DNA of 54,215 nt from Rhodospirillales bacterium (lineage in GTDB: Bacteria > Pseudomonadota > Alphaproteobacteria > Rhodospirillales > JASLQF01): positions 130,506 to 184,720 of the forward strand of contig JASLQF010000044.1 of assembly GCA_030744625.1 (NCBI GenBank). The letters run 5' to 3'. Both the position numbers and the translations under genes were made by a program. Numbering within the stretch: position 1 is the first letter of the stretch; each line of letters opens with the position of its first letter. Positions 34,903-43,625 of this stretch are shown here, piece after piece. The notes beneath the pieces were generated by a model. It was not told the origin of the DNA. It searched no databases and saw only the letters and a list, made by a program, of their open reading frames with translations.

Positions 34903-37900
34903 GCTCGCGTTTCCTTCCGGTCCCAATGGTAAAGTATATGGTGGTTCCTTTCTCGATGCCCGATTGGGCCCACACCCGGCCACCGTGGCGGGCCGCGACG
35001 CGGGCGACGGTCGCCAGACCGATACCGGTGCCCTCGAATTCCTCAGTCGTATGCAGGCGCTGGAAGGGCTGGAACAGCTTATCCACGTACTTCATGTCGA
35101 ACCCGGCCCCGTCGTCGCGTATGAAGTACGTCTTCAGTCCGCCGTGCGAGGTTGCGCCGAATTCTATGTTCGCCCGGGAATGTTTGCTCGTAAACTTCCA
35201 GGCGTTTCCGATCAGGTTATCCAAAAGGACCCGCAGCAGGCGGGCATCCCCGTAGACGGATATATCTGGCTCGACGTCGAACGTGACGCGACGCTCGGGT
35301 GTGCCATCTCGGAAATCTGCCATGATCGACTTGGCGATTTCCGAAAGGTTGACCGGCATGCGCTTGAAATCGGCCCGGGTCACGCGGGAAAGCTCAAGAA
35401 GCTCATCGATGAGCAGGGCCATTCTCTGGCTGCCGCCGCGCACCCGGTGCAGATAATCCTGGCCTTCCGGTTCGAGGCTGTCCCCATAGTCCTCCAGCAA
35501 GGCCTGGCAAAAGCCATCCATGGTCCGCAAGGGCGCCCGCAAGTCGTGGGCAACGGAATAGGCAAAGGCCTCCAGTTCATCGTTGGCGGCGCGCAGGTCT
35601 TCCTCGGCCCACCTGAGATCGGAAATGTCGGTGCGCACGCTGACGAAACCGCCGCTCTTGGTGCGCCCGTCGCTGACCCGCATCCAGCGGCCGCTGCTCA
35701 GGTGATGGGTGTGCGGCCCCGCCGGATTGCGGTGCTCTTCCATGCGCGCCTCGAGCCACTCGTCGAGCCCCTCTCCAATATCGAGGAGTTCGCCCCGCTC
35801 GACCGCCGTGCGCACCATCTCGCGGAAGGTGATGCCCGGTTTCAGAAGCGGCGTGGTGATCCTGTAATATTCCCTGAACTTGCTGTTGCAGAGCACGAAG
35901 CGGTCGTCGGCGTCGAACAGGATGAAGGCCTCGGAAACACTCTCGATGGCATCGAGAAGCAGTTCCTGCGCTTCGCTGGCCCGCCGATCCGCCTCTATTT
36001 GCGGGGTGATGTCGGTGCGCAGGCTGACGGTGCCGCCGTCCTTGGTTTTGCGCTCGCTGACCTGGAGCCAGCGGCCATTGCTCAAGTGCTGCGGAAACGG
36101 CTGGCCGGGATTGTTGTGCTTTTCCATGCGCGCCGCGACCCACGCCCCGGGATTTTCGAGGGCCGCCTCGTCCTCTCCCGAGTCGGCGAAGACGCGTAGC
36201 ATTTCCTCGAACGAGACGCCTGGCACGCACAGGTTGGCGACACTCGGATAGAATTCCTTGTATTTGGAATTGCACAGCACGAAACGATCCTCGGCGTCGA
36301 ACAAGAGGAAGGCCTCGGACAGGCTCTCGATGGCGGTGACGAGTTGATCCTGCGCTTTTTCAGCCTCTTCCTTGGCGGCGCGCGATTCCTCTTCGGCGCG
36401 CCTGAGGTCGGAGACGTCGGTACGGATGCTCACCGTGCCGCCGTCCGAGGTCCTGTGCTCGCTCACCCGCACCCAGCGGCCGCTCCGCAACTGCTGGAAA
36501 AAAGGCTGGGCGGCATCGCGGAACCTTTCCAAGCGGTCCTCGACAACCTCTTCAATCGACATTCCCGTGTCCGCCATCTCCCCCATTCCGACGGACTCTT
36601 CCACGAGGTCGTGAAACTTTTTTCCGGGTTTCAGGAGTGGCGCGGCGATCGGGTAGTATTCCCGGTACTTGCTGTTGCACAGAACAAATCGTTCTTCGGC
36701 GTCAAACAAGACAAAGGCATCGTCCAGGCTTTCGATGGCGTCGATAAGTTGTTCCCGCGCCTTGGCCGCCCGCATCTCGGCTTCCACCTGGGCGGTAACG
36801 TTGGTGCCCGTGCCGCGATAGCCCGTGAAAGCGCCCGCCTCGTCGAACACCGGCTTGCCGCTGGTCTTGGCGTACTGGATGGTTCCATCCGGGCGAACGA
36901 TCTCGTACTGGAAGTCGCGGAAGGGAACCCGGCTCTTCAGGTCATCGAGATGTTTTTCCCACTTTCCGGGATCATCGCCCGGGGCCGCCATCTCCGGGCG
37001 AGATCTGCCGAGCAGGTACTCCGGCTCCACGCCCAGCACGTTGCGGACGCTCTTCGAGACATGAGTGAACCGCAGGTCCCGGTCCATTTCCCAGAACCAG
37101 TCGGAACCGGCTTCGGCCAAGTCACGCAGCCGTTCCTCGCTGGTGCGGAGCGCCTGTTCCGTCCTTTCGTGTTCCTCGATCTCCCGTGACAGTTCGCCGG
37201 TGCGTTCCTCGACGCGCTCCTCGAGCTCGTCGCGGGCATGGCGCAGCTCTTCCTCGGTCAGCTTGCTCGCCGTGATGTCCGAAAACCAGCCGATGGTTAC
37301 CGTTTCGCCGTCGAGCTTCATCCGGTGCATGGAAACCAGCACCCACATGGCCTCCCCGCCGACGCGGATGAACTCCATCTCGGCGTCGCGGACGAACCCC
37401 TTCTCACGGAGTTCCTTGACCAAGAACTCGCGGTCGGTCAGGCTCTTGAACATTGCCCGGAGGTCGACGCTGGCGCCCTCTCCGTGCGCGATACCGGCCA
37501 TTTCCGACCACCTCTCGTTGTGGAAAACGAGGCGGTCGCCCGGTGCCGTGATGCCGACGGCGATCGGGCTGCCTTCCAGGATCCGCCGCAACTGTTCGCC
37601 GATGACTGGGAGGGCCCCTTGGTCGGTCTTGCCCGGCGTCACGTCGGAGAGCGTGGCCGCCAGGCCGCCGCCCGGCAACGGATTGCCGCGGACTTCCACC
37701 GCGTCGCCGCCCGTCCTCACCCATTGGAAGGCATAGGGCGTCGATTTCCGCGCCGAATCCACGCACTCCCGCACGCGCGCCTCGGCATCATCGCCGCCAT
37801 GCGCCCCCTTCTCCGCGCCGCCACGGATGAAGTCCTCGTAAGGCGTGCCGATGCGTATTTTGTCGGCGGCAAACTCGGCAAGATCGATGAATTTTCTATT

Positions 37901-38041
37901 GAAGGCCGCCAGCCGGAGGTCTTAGTCGAAAACACCGACCCCTTGATCCAGGAACTCGAGGCCTTGCCGGATCAGTTCCAAGTTTGCGGAACTTTCGGCG
38001 CCACCTTGCGCTCCCTCCGCTTGCCCTGCCGTTGTGCCCAT
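34895..38041 (-). pseudogene. PAS-rich sensor histidine kinase with in-frame stop at codon 40
   Basis: From the ATG at 38041 the frame reads into the first half of a PAS domain (ELIRQGLEFLDQGVGVFD), meets TAA at 37924-37922, and continues in the same frame with the second half (DLRLAAFNRKFIDLAEF). Only one codon breaks it. Downstream are five more PAS-type domains, three of them near-copies (IESLDDAFVLFDAEERFVLC type), then HisKA with the phosphoacceptor in SVAHDLRAPLRTMDGF (codon ~832) and a complete ATPase domain ([20 protein letters not shown]). An ATG at 37774 could give a 959-residue kinase lacking the first PAS. It is either a recent pseudogene, a reinitiated shorter kinase, or a sequencing error. 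First gene of the signalling operon. Confidence 0.75.
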
Positions 38042-38217
38042 GAGCGATACCCCCAGTTGCCGGCAACACGGTCAAATCCCCGACCAGAGCCGATGACGGA
38101 TACCGAACTCCCACGTTCGCCGGGTGTTCCTATGTTATCATGGATTTGACCACCCCACATCTTGGAGGAACACTCCACCCTTGGGGGCCGGCGCTCCCGC
38201 CCACGTGATCGATCGCG

Positions 38218-39408
38218 TCATGCCACCGCGCCGCCGGCGGGCGCCGCCAAGTCGAGGGTCTCGGCGATGCGCCGTGCCGCTTCGGCCAGCCGGTCGTCGG
38301 GTACGGTGAGGGAAATCCTCACGAAGCCTTCGCCGCTGGCCCCAAACGCGATGCCCGGCGGCATGACGACGCCGGTGCGCTCCAATATCAGATCGGACAG
38401 CCCGCTCGAGGTGAACCCTTCGGGAACGGGGACCCACAGGAACGGCGTCGCCTTGGGCGGCACCGCGTCGAGCCCGGCGGCGCGCAAGGCCTCGATCATG
38501 AGGTCGCGGCGTTTCCGGTAGAGAGCCGACATCTGCCGCGGAAAATCCACCGCCTCGGTAAGTGCGGCGACGCAGGCCGTCTGCAGGGCGCCGAACATTC
38601 CGGTGTCGACGTTGGGCTTGAGGTGGGCGTAGCGCGCCATGATCTCGGCGTTGCCGGCCACCCAGCCGGCGCGCCAGCCGGTCATGTTCCAGCCCTTGGA
38701 CAGCGAGAAGACCTCGACACCGACTTCCCTGGCGCCGGGCGCGGCCAGGAAACTGGGCGGCCGGTGGCCGTCGAAGGCGATCTCGGAATAGGAGCTGTCG
38801 TGGACGACGATGATGTCGTGGCGGCGCGCGAAGGCGGCGGCGCGTTCGAAGAAGCCGAGGTCGGCGACGGCGCCGGTCGGGTTGTTGGGGTAGTTGAGGT
38901 ACAAGAGGTTGGCGCGCCCCAAGACGTCCTTGGGGATGGCGTCGAAGTCGGGGAGGAAGCCGTTGGCGGCGACAAGCGGCAGGTAAGCGACCTCTGCGCC
39001 GGCGATCACGGGGGCGGAGGTGTAGACCGGGTAGCCGGGCTCGGGCGAAAGGCAGACGTCGCCGGGGCCCAGGCAGGTCAGCGCCATGTGGTGCACGGCG
39101 TCCTTGCCACCAAGCGCCGGCACGATCTCGGTGTCGGGGTCGAGATCGACGCCGAAGCGTTCGCCCATGAAAGCGCAAGCCGCCTCGCGAAACGCCGCCA
39201 TGCCTCGGGTGTGGGGATAGCGATGATGGACCGGGTCGGCGACGGCGCGCCGCATCGCCTCGACAACTGCCTCCGGCGTCGGCACGTCGGGATCGGCGGT
39301 GCCCAGCGCGATCACGTCGACCCCGGTGGCGCGCTTCCTCTCCGCCTTGAGGCGGAGCTCGGTGAAGAAGAATGGCGGAATGCGGTCCAGCCTGTCGGCG
39401 AACCTCAT
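38218..39408 (-). CDS. Fold-type I PLP aminotransferase (LL-DAP aminotransferase/AspC-like)
   Basis: 396 residues, class I/II aminotransferase. The PLP lysine is in SLSKGWNMTGWRAGW. Other landmarks are YPHTRGMAAFREA, the NYPNNPTG turn, VHDSSYSEIAFD (Asp to the pyridine N, Tyr to O3') and a C-terminal FVRISLT Arg for the substrate carboxylate. The start MRFADRLDRIPPFFFTEL and the SSYSE motif resemble DapL-type and alanine/aspartate-type enzymes of this branch. The donor cannot be fixed from sequence. It is followed on the upstream side by an SDR and a molybdopterin oxidoreductase on the same strand. Confidence 0.85.
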   Translation of the reverse strand: MRFADRLDRIPPFFFTELRLKAERKRATGVDVIALGTADPDVPTPEAVVEAMRRAVADPVHHRYPHTRGMAAFREAACAFMGERFGVDLDPDTEIVPALGGKDAVHHMALTCLGPGDVCLSPEPGYPVYTSAPVIAGAEVAYLPLVAANGFLPDFDAIPKDVLGRANLLYLNYPNNPTGAVADLGFFERAAAFARRHDIIVVHDSSYSEIAFDGHRPPSFLAAPGAREVGVEVFSLSKGWNMTGWRAGWVAGNAEIMARYAHLKPNVDTGMFGALQTACVAALTEAVDFPRQMSALYRKRRDLMIEALRAAGLDAVPPKATPFLWVPVPEGFTSSGLSDLILERTGVVMPPGIAFGASGEGFVRISLTVPDDRLAEAARRIAETLDLAAPAGGAVA

Positions 39409-39435
39409 GTCATGCTCCCGTCGCGCACGCGTTCC

Positions 39436-40227
39436 TCAGAAGTTGCCGCGCGTGGTGCCGCCATCCACCTGGATCACCGCCCCCGTCACGTAGGAACCGC
39501 GCTCCGAGGCGAGGAACGAGATCATGTCGGCGAGTTCCCTGGGCTCGCCGAAGCGCCCCATCGGAATGTTGTTCTTGATCATTTCCAGGCGGTCGGCGAG
39601 GGCTTCGCCGGTACGCTCGGCGATGGCCTTCTGGTTGTCGAGGATACGATCGGTCAGGTAAAGGCCCGGCAATACGGTATTGATGGTGATGTTGTCCTTG
39701 GCGAGTTCGTCGGAGATCGACTTGAAATACCCCACCAGGCCGGCGCGAATGCCGTTCGACAGGTGAAGGTTCATGACCGGCTGCTTGACCGAACTCGACT
39801 CGATGGCGACGATGCGTCCCCATTTGGCGGCCCGCATGTGGGGCAGCGCGCGGCGGATCATGCGCACGGCGGAAAGATGGGTCAGCTGATAGGCCTCCAT
39901 CCAATCGTCGTCGGTCAGATCGTCGAAGGCGCCGGCCTTGGGGCCGCCGGCATTGACGACCAGTACATCGACATTTCCCAGCTCCTGTTCGGTCTTTTCG
40001 AACGCCGCGGTGATCGCCGCGCCGTCGGTGACGTCGCAAACGACCTCCAGCACTTTCGCACCGGTGGCCTGGCGCACCTCCTCGGCCGCCTCGGCAAGCA
40101 CGTCCGTGCCGCGCGCACACATGGTGACGCGGCAGCCTTCGCCGGCCAGCGACAGCGCCGTTGCCTTGCCGAGCCCCTTGCTCGACGCCGCCACCAGCGC
40201 CACCTTGTCTTTTAGCCCTAAGTCCAT
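39436..40227 (-). CDS. SDR-family oxidoreductase lacking the YxxxK motif
   Basis: 263 residues. The cofactor motif is VAASSKGLGKATALSLA, with CARG after strand 2 (NADP-type) and VNAGGPKAG. The catalytic Ser is in IVAIESSSVKQP. The segment where Tyr-x3-Lys is expected reads LHLSNGIRAGLVGYFKS, so neither residue is in place, while the C-terminal TGAVIQVDGGTTRG is normal. A subset of SDRs carries this SN-x-x-R form. Their chemistry is not well defined. Start at the ATG at 40227. It lies 27 bp from the aminotransferase gene, so the two are probably co-expressed. Confidence 0.8.
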   Translation of the reverse strand: MDLGLKDKVALVAASSKGLGKATALSLAGEGCRVTMCARGTDVLAEAAEEVRQATGAKVLEVVCDVTDGAAITAAFEKTEQELGNVDVLVVNAGGPKAGAFDDLTDDDWMEAYQLTHLSAVRMIRRALPHMRAAKWGRIVAIESSSVKQPVMNLHLSNGIRAGLVGYFKSISDELAKDNITINTVLPGLYLTDRILDNQKAIAERTGEALADRLEMIKNNIPMGRFGEPRELADMISFLASERGSYVTGAVIQVDGGTTRGNF

Positions 40228-40339
40228 TTCATCCCACCATTCATGTTTGTTTACGCATAAATTGGCGGGCCGTGCATGCCGCCTTGGCGATGTTCCTATA
40301 GCCGGCGTCTCGAAGCATTGACGCGTCCCGTGGCCGCGC

Positions 40340-42418
40340 CTACGCCAGGGCCTGCACCTCGACCCGGTTGTCGTGGTACACGGCACCGCCGCCCATGTCG
40401 GCGTCGCGTTCGTCGACGGTGGCGTTGGCGTTGGCGGCACCGGCGACGCGCCTCGGCCAATAGCCCTTGACGCTGGCGACGACGCCGGGGCGGACCCGTT
40501 CGCTGACCTCGACGGTGCCCTGGAACTCGCCGCGGTCGTTGAAGACGCGGGCCGCGGCACCATCGGCGAGGCCGCGCCTGCCGGCGTCCTCGGGGTGGAG
40601 GACGACGGGGATGCCGCCCTGGCGCGCCTCCTGGCGCTCGACGTTGGCGAAGGTGGAATTGAGGAAGTTGTGGGAGGCGGCGGAGATCAGGCAAAGCGGG
40701 TAGCGGCGCGCCAGATCGGTGTCCTTCTGGGTGGTCTCGTGGGGCTCGGTGTAGCCGGCCAGGGGGTCGAAGCCGTCCGCTTCCATACGCGCCGAGAAGA
40801 ACTCGAGCTTGCCGGACGGCGACGGGAACCCCCCGGCGAAAGGCGCCGGCGGCACGTCGAGGCGCACCCACCCGGTTTCCTTGAGGCTTTCCAGGGTGAT
40901 GCCCTGGCTTCTCAGGTCGTCTGAATCGAGGATGGCGCGCGCCAGGTCGTCGTCGCTGTCGAACAGGCGGGGCTCGTTGAGACCCATACGCCGCGCCAGA
41001 CGGCGGAACATCTCGGTATGGGACAAGCATTCGCCGGGAGCGGCGACCGCCGGCTCGTTCCAGTTGAGGTAGACGTGGCCGTAGGAGTGGTGCAGATCGG
41101 CGTGCTCCATCTGCATGGTCGAGGGCAGCACGATATCGGCGTACGCCGTGGTGTCGGTGGGGAAGTGCTCGGCGACCACCGTGAACAGGTCCTGGCGCTC
41201 CAGGCCCTGGCGGATCTTGTTCTGGTGGGGCACGCTGGCCATCGGGTTGGAACCGTAGACGAAGAGCGCCTTGACCGGCGGATCGGTGGCCTCCAGCAGC
41301 CCCTCGCCGAGGCGCGTCATGGCCAGGCCGCGGGGTTCTTTGGCGCGCAGGTCGTCGCCCCACAGGGCCGACCAGTTGCCGGCGAAGAAGCCGCGGGTGT
41401 CGTAGGCGGCGCCGCCGCCGGCATGGCGCCAATCGCCGGTGACGCCGGCAATACACGAGATGGTGCGCACCGCCATGCCGCCGCCGCCGTGGCGCTGCAT
41501 GCCCATGGTGACGCGGATGCCGGTGGGGCGCGTCGTCGCCAGGCGCTCGCCGAGGGCGATGATGCTCTCCTCGTCGATGCCGGTGATGGCGGCGACACGG
41601 GACGGCGGGTACTCAAAGATGCGCTCGCGGAAGGCTTCCCAGCCCACCGTGTGGCGCGCGATGAAGTCACTGTCCTCGGCACCCCGGGACACCACGACAT
41701 GGAGCAAGCCCAGCGCCAGGGCGGCATCGGTGCCGGGGACCGGCGCCAGGTGCTGGTCGGCCTTGGCCGCCGTGCGCGTCCTCACCGGGTCGATGACGAC
41801 GACGTGGGCGCCGCCCTGGCGCGCCGTCGTGATGACGCGCCACAGGTGGTGGTGGGTGGTGATCGGGTTGGAGCCCCAAAGGATGATCAGCTTCGAGTTG
41901 GCCAGGGTCTCGGGGTCCATGCCGACCTGGTTGTGGCCGAGGGTGTAGCCGGTGCCGACGCTGCCGGCGATGGTGCAGATGGTCGAGACGTGTCGCGACG
42001 TGCCAAGCGAGTTCCACAAGCGCCGCCCGCCGCCGGCGACGCCCTGGATCATGCCCATGGAGCCGGTCCCGAGGTAGGGCCAGATGGCCTCGCCGCCGTG
42101 CTCGTCGATTACGGCGCGCAGGCGATCGGCGATTTCGTCCAATGCCTCGTCCCAGGTGATGCGCTGGAAGCGGCCCTCGCCCTTGACGCCGGTGCGGCGC
42201 AGGGGATGGAGCAGGCGGTCGGGGGCGCGCGCGTAATCGAGGAAGCCGTTGAGCTTCACGCACAACGCGCCGCGCGTGTAGGGATGGTCGCGGTCGCCTT
42301 CCAGCTTGACGGCACGGCCGCCCTCGACGGTGACGATCCAGCTGCAGGTGTCGGGACAGTCCACCGGGCAGGCGCCGTGGACGCGGCGGGACGGGGTCTT
42401 TTGGGTCTGGTCCAACAT
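40340..42418 (-). CDS. Molybdopterin oxidoreductase (DMSO reductase family)
   Basis: 692 residues, cytoplasmic (no Tat signal). The N-terminal [4Fe-4S] motif is ACPVDCPDTCSW with a fourth Cys in GALCVK. Bis-MGD-binding landmarks are LWGSNPITTHHHLWR, VIDPVRTRTAA, FVYGSNPMASVP and IVLPSTMQMEHADLH, with the C-terminal dinucleotide-binding domain ending the chain. Candidate metal ligands lie near TICTIAGSVG but I cannot assign the residue. Subfamily unknown; formate dehydrogenase-like and hydroxylase/hydratase types both share this layout. No partner electron-transfer subunit is adjacent. Confidence 0.85.
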   Translation of the reverse strand: MLDQTQKTPSRRVHGACPVDCPDTCSWIVTVEGGRAVKLEGDRDHPYTRGALCVKLNGFLDYARAPDRLLHPLRRTGVKGEGRFQRITWDEALDEIADRLRAVIDEHGGEAIWPYLGTGSMGMIQGVAGGGRRLWNSLGTSRHVSTICTIAGSVGTGYTLGHNQVGMDPETLANSKLIILWGSNPITTHHHLWRVITTARQGGAHVVVIDPVRTRTAAKADQHLAPVPGTDAALALGLLHVVVSRGAEDSDFIARHTVGWEAFRERIFEYPPSRVAAITGIDEESIIALGERLATTRPTGIRVTMGMQRHGGGGMAVRTISCIAGVTGDWRHAGGGAAYDTRGFFAGNWSALWGDDLRAKEPRGLAMTRLGEGLLEATDPPVKALFVYGSNPMASVPHQNKIRQGLERQDLFTVVAEHFPTDTTAYADIVLPSTMQMEHADLHHSYGHVYLNWNEPAVAAPGECLSHTEMFRRLARRMGLNEPRLFDSDDDLARAILDSDDLRSQGITLESLKETGWVRLDVPPAPFAGGFPSPSGKLEFFSARMEADGFDPLAGYTEPHETTQKDTDLARRYPLCLISAASHNFLNSTFANVERQEARQGGIPVVLHPEDAGRRGLADGAAARVFNDRGEFQGTVEVSERVRPGVVASVKGYWPRRVAGAANANATVDERDADMGGGAVYHDNRVEVQALA

Positions 42419-42726
42419 GATGGAGTAGGTTTTAAGCCGAAGCCGCCGCCGGTTCTAGCCGATTGTTGTGATTAAATTGGCGGAGGCGCCTTTTTGCCAG
42501 CCTGTTTTTCATTCCTGACAGATTAAACAGATTAAGGTGAACAGATTAAGGTGATCAGATTAAGGTGACATGATACTTAATTCATCGCCCCGGCCCCTGA
42601 GCCTTGTGAATTAAGTATCATGTCACATTAATTCCTGGCCCCTGAGCCTTGTGAATTAAGTATCATGTCACCTTAATTCCCTTAATTCTTAAACGCCGGA
42701 CCGGGCGCCTTTTAGGAGTCCGCTCC
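42419..42726. other. Intergenic region between the molybdoenzyme and GntR genes
   Basis: This 308-bp gap has no reading frame. It is AT-rich from 42515 to 42695 and filled there by the repeats described at 42519-42680. A short hairpin followed by five T (42479-42495) points rightward, but no plus-strand gene precedes it. Confidence 0.5.
42519..42680. repeat. Compound repeat: 14-bp tandem units plus 45-bp tandem units forming a palindrome
   Basis: CAGATTAAGGTGA(N) is repeated three times (42528-42541, 42542-42555, 42556-42569) after a degenerate copy (42519-42527). A 44-bp unit beginning GGCCCCTGAGCC occurs at 42592-42635 and 42637-42680 with one difference. The last 14-bp unit and what follows (42559-42584) is a perfect 26-bp inverted repeat of 42652-42677, and 42607-42631 is a third copy with one mismatch. 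The AT-rich core contrasts with the surrounding genes. Confidence 0.85.
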
Positions 42727-43479
42727 CTACCCCGCCCCGCCGCCCAGCAGATCGATATCGAGCTTCACGCAGTCGCCGCGGTAGACGATGTCGCCGATGT
42801 AGATGGCAACGCCCTTGTCGTCGACGACGACGCAGCGCGCTTCCGCCGTCGGTGCATTGAGGGCCACCTTGAGGAGCTCGGCGGTCTCGGTGTCGGCGCT
42901 GCCTATGACCAGGGTCTGGCGGGCGCTGGCGATGGCCAGGCCGTCGAGGTTGGGCAGCACGGCCAGCGCCACGCCGGCGCGGAACTGCTCGGGCGCGCGC
43001 TCATAGACGTGACGCGCCAGGTAAACGCTGGCCACGGCGTAGGGCTGGTTGTTGCGGGACTGCACGCTGAGCAGGTGTTGGTAGCCGGCGGCCGGCGCAC
43101 CCTCGCCGTCCTCGAGCCGGGGCGCCGGGGCCGGGTCCTTGCTCACGATGAAACGCGGCACGTTGTCCCCGATGGTCTCGATCAGGGCCGACCATTCGGT
43201 CTCCAGCTTGAGCCAGCGCTTGTTCCTGGCCCCTTGGGTGACGAACGTCCCCTTGCCCTGCCGGCAGCGCACCAGCCCGTCGTTCTGCAGGACCTCGATG
43301 GCCTGGCGGACGGTGACGCGGGCGACCTGGAACTCGACCCCGAGTTCCTCGAGGGTGGAGATCTTCTGCCCCGGTTGCCACTGGCCGCCCTCGATGCGCC
43401 GGGCCAGGGTCGAGGCCACCTGAAGGTAAAGGGGGACGCGGCTGCGCTTGTAGGTTTTGGTCAACTGGCCCATGATCAT
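42727..43479 (-). CDS. GntR-family transcriptional regulator (HutC/UTRA type)
   Basis: About 250 residues from the ATG at 43479; the GTG at 43521 is an alternative start. A winged helix lies at ~15-80: PLYLQVASTLARRIEGGQW, RVTVRQAIEVLQNDGLV and RQGKGTFV. A UTRA ligand-binding domain follows (YQHLLSVQSRNNQPYAVASV, then YIGDIVYRGDCVKLDIDL). It is divergent from the hydantoinase/oxoprolinase gene, the usual arrangement for a local repressor, and a palindrome at 43532-43547 lies between them. The ligand is probably related to the hydantoinase substrate, which is inferred from position only. Confidence 0.87.
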   Translation of the reverse strand: MIMGQLTKTYKRSRVPLYLQVASTLARRIEGGQWQPGQKISTLEELGVEFQVARVTVRQAIEVLQNDGLVRCRQGKGTFVTQGARNKRWLKLETEWSALIETIGDNVPRFIVSKDPAPAPRLEDGEGAPAAGYQHLLSVQSRNNQPYAVASVYLARHVYERAPEQFRAGVALAVLPNLDGLAIASARQTLVIGSADTETAELLKVALNAPTAEARCVVVDDKGVAIYIGDIVYRGDCVKLDIDLLGGGAG

Positions 43480-43531
43480 GCGTACCCGGTTGTCGGCCTT
43501 CGAGTGCCCCGGCAAGGACACCGAATCCCGT

Positions 43532-43547
43532 ATTCAACCTATTGAAT
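43532..43547. promoter_or_regulatory. Candidate GntR operator
   Basis: ATTCAA-CCTA-TTGAAT is a perfect 6-4-6 palindrome in the divergent gap between the GntR and hydantoinase genes. A second, weaker dyad ATGGT-N7-ACCAT follows at 43546-43562. Confidence 0.45.
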
Positions 43548-43625
43548 GGTCATCTTAACCATAGTAACACGTAGCCCGGTGCTTGGCGACGGTTCGCCAC
43601 GGCTTGCGGGAATTGAGGATCAAGG

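Noticed and set aside
37922..37924. Stop-codon recoding in the kinase (selenocysteine or pyrrolysine)
   Set aside because: The codon is TAA, which is not used for selenocysteine (TGA) or pyrrolysine (TAG), and no recoding hairpin is seen.
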